From the IMG/VR virus record IMGVR_UViG_3300025000_000306, positions 1-32,012 of that record: DNA of 32,012 nt; one strand, 5' to 3'. A program made the translations under genes and the position numbers. This document shows positions 30,504 to 32,012 of the stretch, piece after piece. The notes beneath the pieces are model-generated. The model was not told the origin of the DNA. It did no database searches and saw only the letters and a program-made list of their open reading frames with translations. Source of the DNA: a virus. Each line of letters starts with the position of its first letter. Positions within the stretch are counted from its first letter, which is position 1.

Positions 30504-31307
30504 ATGAATACTACATTAGGAACTAGAATTAAAGAAATTCGTAAAGACATGAATTTAACTCAAGATGTGTTTGGTGAAAAAATTGGAATAAAAAAATCAA
30601 GTCTTTCATCAGTTGAAAATGGGACTTCAGGTATTTCTGATGGTGTCTTAAAAAATATTATTAATGAGTTCTGTGTAAATGAGACCTGGCTGAAGGATGG
30701 CATTGGAGAGAAGTATAATGAAAAGCTAAAAAAAGACAAGGAGTTCATGCAGAACGAACTTCATTTCATGACAGAAACAATGCTTGATCAGCAGCAGGCT
30801 TTTTTTGAACGTATCAAGAATTATGCTGAGGATGAAAGGCTGGAAATGATAACAGCTCTTGAGGAAATATATTCGATTTTAAATCCTCCCGATATTAATG
30901 AGGATACATATTTTGAATATTATGAAACAGTATCTGGCATGATGTGTGAAATCAACCGGTACATAAGCTGTTTTAATCCTGATATAAATGCTCCTGCACA
31001 TGTTGTTATCAAATACATAGATGCCATTAAGTCGGATCTAATTAAAATAATTAGACTTCTTGCACCAGATATGTACCTTAGCATGATCGGCGATCCTGCT
31101 AATATCGAATCTGATATTTCATCTGAAGATAAAAGTATTCTGAATTTATATCACAGCTTAGATGAAAAGGCTCAGGAAGAATTAAAAGAGTTGATGGAGT
31201 TCAAAGTAAACCGCTCTAGTGTTTATAAAAGAAACAAAAAATTATCCAACTCAATGCATGGCGAAGAAGCCGCTGTTAGAGAAAATTCTGAAAAGAAAAT
31301 GGCTTAA
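30504..31307 (+). CDS. Phage repressor, XRE family
   Basis: This 267-residue protein is the only sure plus-strand gene. Residues 5-60 are an XRE helix-turn-helix (LGTRIKEIRKDMNLTQDVFG, IKKSSLSSVENGTSGISDGV). Then comes a helical linker, and at 225-250 the motif LNLYHSLDEKAQEELKELME common at the ends of Firmicute phage repressors. No Ser/Lys peptidase pair is seen, so it is probably not cleaved in the SOS response. GGGGGAG lies 6 bases before the ATG. It faces the early operon and should hold the lysogenic state. A weak promoter (TTGTCA...TATAAA, 20-base spacer) precedes it. Confidence 0.9.
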   Translation: MNTTLGTRIKEIRKDMNLTQDVFGEKIGIKKSSLSSVENGTSGISDGVLKNIINEFCVNETWLKDGIGEKYNEKLKKDKEFMQNELHFMTETMLDQQQAFFERIKNYAEDERLEMITALEEIYSILNPPDINEDTYFEYYETVSGMMCEINRYISCFNPDINAPAHVVIKYIDAIKSDLIKIIRLLAPDMYLSMIGDPANIESDISSEDKSILNLYHSLDEKAQEELKELMEFKVNRSSVYKRNKKLSNSMHGEEAAVRENSEKKMA

Positions 31308-31769
31308 TTTTTATGCTTTTTTGGTGTTGTATGATATCAACGTTTCAAAATTACATAAATTAAGGAAGCGATTTTTTTAATTCTGTCCCATTGCTTTATC
31401 AATAATTTAAGTATTTTTTATGCCTTGTAACCGTTGATAATAAGGCATTGGGACAGCTTTTTTTCTATTTTTATTTTTTGTCCCATTGCTTTTCAGTATT
31501 TTCTTGCGTATTTTAGCTCGTTTTTTATGTTTTTAGTAACGTTTTGTCAAAATCGTTGTAACGCCTGTAACATATATAAATTATGCCTTTGGCAACTTTT
31601 CAATACTCTCTTTTTTATGTTTTTGACAGGCTTTTTGAGTTCTGTTACAACAATTCTCAGTCAAGTATGCAATCCTTTCTTATTTTTTTGTATCTATTCT
31701 AACACAAAATCACTGAAATACAGTTATATCAATGCTTTCAAATACTTTGTTATTGTTTTTTATGTTTTT
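31308..31769. repeat. Five TTTTTTATGYYTT repeats, candidate transposase binding sites
   Basis: Three copies share TTTTTTATGTTTTT exactly (31521-31534, 31611-31624, 31756-31769). Two are near-copies (31308-31322, 31414-31427). All have the same orientation. Read on the minus strand, two copies extend to CGTTAC-TAAAAACATAAAAAA and CGGTTAC-AAGGCATAAAAAA, which recalls the general shape of MuA sites. A degenerate copy lies near 31579-31597. Confidence 0.6.
31384..31464 (+). terminator. Long imperfect hairpin with T-run, likely repressor terminator
   Basis: CTGTCCCA-T-TGC with TTTATCAA pairs with TTGATAA and GCA-TTGGGACAG about 45 bases later. One mismatch and a three-base bulge interrupt the arms. 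TTTTTTT follows. A third copy of TGTCCCATTGCTTT lies at 31480-31493, so the motif may also be a protein site. Confidence 0.6.
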
Positions 31770-31810
31770 CAATTATTTTTCTCAAGATATTTGAATAAAT
31801 ATTTCTTGTC

Positions 31811-31860
31811 ATCCCGTGTAATCCCTGTATATACTGGGTTATCCCAAGATATCCCGGGTT
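31811..31860. repeat. 10-bp-phased ATCCC array near the phage end
   Basis: ATCCC starts at 31811, 31821, 31841 and 31851, exactly 10 bases apart, with a degenerate unit (ATACT) at 31831. Each unit is one DNA helix turn, so all copies face the same side. The array lies about 45-95 bases inside the proposed phage end. Confidence 0.85.
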
Positions 31861-31885
31861 AAATTAATTAATTTGTTTTTGATAT

Positions 31886-32011
31886 TTATTTTGAGAAGTC
31901 ACAACCTGCTGAGATATTATGTTCAATCAGCTCTGTTTCCAGAAGTATGTTTTCTTCAACTCCAAGATTCCTTAGAAAGCTTTCAACAATGGAATGCCTT
32001 TTTAGCAGGAA
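31886..32011 (-). pseudogene. Host DtxR/MntR-type metal-dependent repressor, cut by the prophage
   Basis: Read from the window edge, the frame gives LLKRHSIVESFLRNLGVEEN then ETELIEHNIS, the conserved end of the DtxR-family DNA-binding half and start of the metal/dimer domain (R-H-x-x-V-E-x-F-L, I-E-H-x-I-S). Normal family members continue for at least 40 residues, but here the frame changes to GCDFSK and stops at 31886, inside the phage. These proteins sense Fe or Mn and control uptake. The prophage therefore probably removes or alters metal control in this host. The N-terminus is outside the window. Confidence 0.75.
31902..31908. other. Proposed phage-host junction
   Basis: The plus strand reads ...GTCACA followed by ACCTG. 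A Mu-type end would finish with CA at 31902-31903, and the next five bases (ACCTG, 31904-31908) would be the target-site copy. The other copy lies outside the window, so this cannot be confirmed here. Confidence 0.55.
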
Positions 32012-32012
32012 T

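Larger units (their letters stand above)
1..31903. mobile_element. Mu-like transposable prophage (siphovirus-type), partial
   Basis: The block holds a MuA-like DDE transposase, MuB-like ATPase, Gam, GemA, Mor and Mu gp27/F-like proteins, so it replicates and inserts by transposition; no integrase is seen. Head and tail genes are of SPP1/HK97 siphovirus type. The right boundary at 31903 is inferred. The minus strand begins TGTGAC there, fitting the TG...CA ends of Mu-type elements, and the reading frame of a DtxR-type host gene breaks at that point. The left boundary is outside the window. No frameshifted or decayed core gene is seen, so the prophage may be functional. Confidence 0.9.
31308..31903. 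mobile_element. Transposition end region of the prophage
   Basis: No credible gene lies in these T-rich 596 bases. They hold repeated TTTTTTATG sites, a long imperfect hairpin, recurring GTTGTAAC motifs and a phased ATCCC array, and end at the proposed CA terminus (31902-31903). This is where a Mu-type left end, with transposase binding sites beside the repressor gene, is expected. Confidence 0.7.

Noticed and set aside
31811-31860. Phased ATCCC units as a CRISPR array
   Set aside because: Units are 5 bases at a 10-base period, without spacers of CRISPR length and without cas genes.
31434-31862. Plus-strand open frame of 142 codons, Phe/Tyr-rich, membrane-like
   Set aside because: It starts at a TTG without a ribosome site, lies in T-rich end DNA, and its Phe runs come from the TTTTTTATG repeats. 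It also covers the phased array. A chance frame is more likely.
1-32012. tRNA or rRNA genes, integrase/attachment site, CRISPR
   Set aside because: I saw no cloverleaf, rRNA core motif, tyrosine or serine recombinase, or repeat-spacer array. Insertion is by transposition.

Overview
The window is one side of a transposable (Mu-like) prophage in an AT-rich, low-GC Gram-positive bacterium, most likely an anaerobic member of the Clostridia. That reading rests on strong AGGAGG ribosome sites, frequent TTG/GTG starts, close operon packing, and phage families typical of clostridial phages. Almost all phage genes lie on the minus strand, so the phage map runs from right to left. The right phage boundary is proposed at 31903, inside a host gene for a DtxR/MntR-type metal-dependent repressor whose 5' part fills 31904-32012. 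The other prophage end lies beyond position 1, together with the lysis genes and remaining tail genes.

Right to left: (1) 31308-31903, the transposition end, with repeated TTTTTTATG sites and a 10-bp-phased ATCCC array. (2) A plus-strand XRE repressor (30504-31307) facing a consensus early promoter (30406-30434, minus) across three operator-like repeats. (3) A structured early leader of about 350 nt (30045-30399). (4) The early operon: a small first gene, a Ner-like HTH protein, a MuA-like DDE transposase, a MuB-like ATPase, a Gam-like end protector and GemA. It continues with small proteins, a guanylate-kinase-like plus radical-SAM pair, a triple-Myb-repeat protein, several Cys-rich small proteins and a Mor-family activator with its own promoter. 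(5) A terminator directly after mor that carries a -10 element in its loop (about 18430-18474). (6) Mu gp25/gp26/gp27-like packaging genes and a NusG/LoaP-like elongation factor. (7) A 400-nt hairpin-rich non-coding leader (16232-16630). (8) The late genes: large terminase, SPP1-like portal, HExxH protein, Mu F-like minor head protein, scaffold, major capsid, decoration protein, HeH/LEM protein, four head-tail connection proteins and tail tube. They end with a frameshifted tail-assembly chaperone, tape measure, tail hub, tail fibre and distal structural genes.

The combination is a Mu-type replication and regulation block joined to a long, non-contractile (siphovirus) head-tail block. No sheath, spike or contractile baseplate gene is seen. 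My model of the cascade is: the repressor silences the early promoter; early expression supplies A, B, Gam and Mor; Mor opens the promoter placed in the loop of the early terminator; and the NusG/LoaP-like protein lets polymerase pass hairpins before and within the long late operon. The features most worth follow-up are the structured early leader, the LoaP-like gene with its leader, the kinase/radical-SAM cassette, a candidate small RNA antisense to the transposase leader, and the promoter-in-terminator arrangement.
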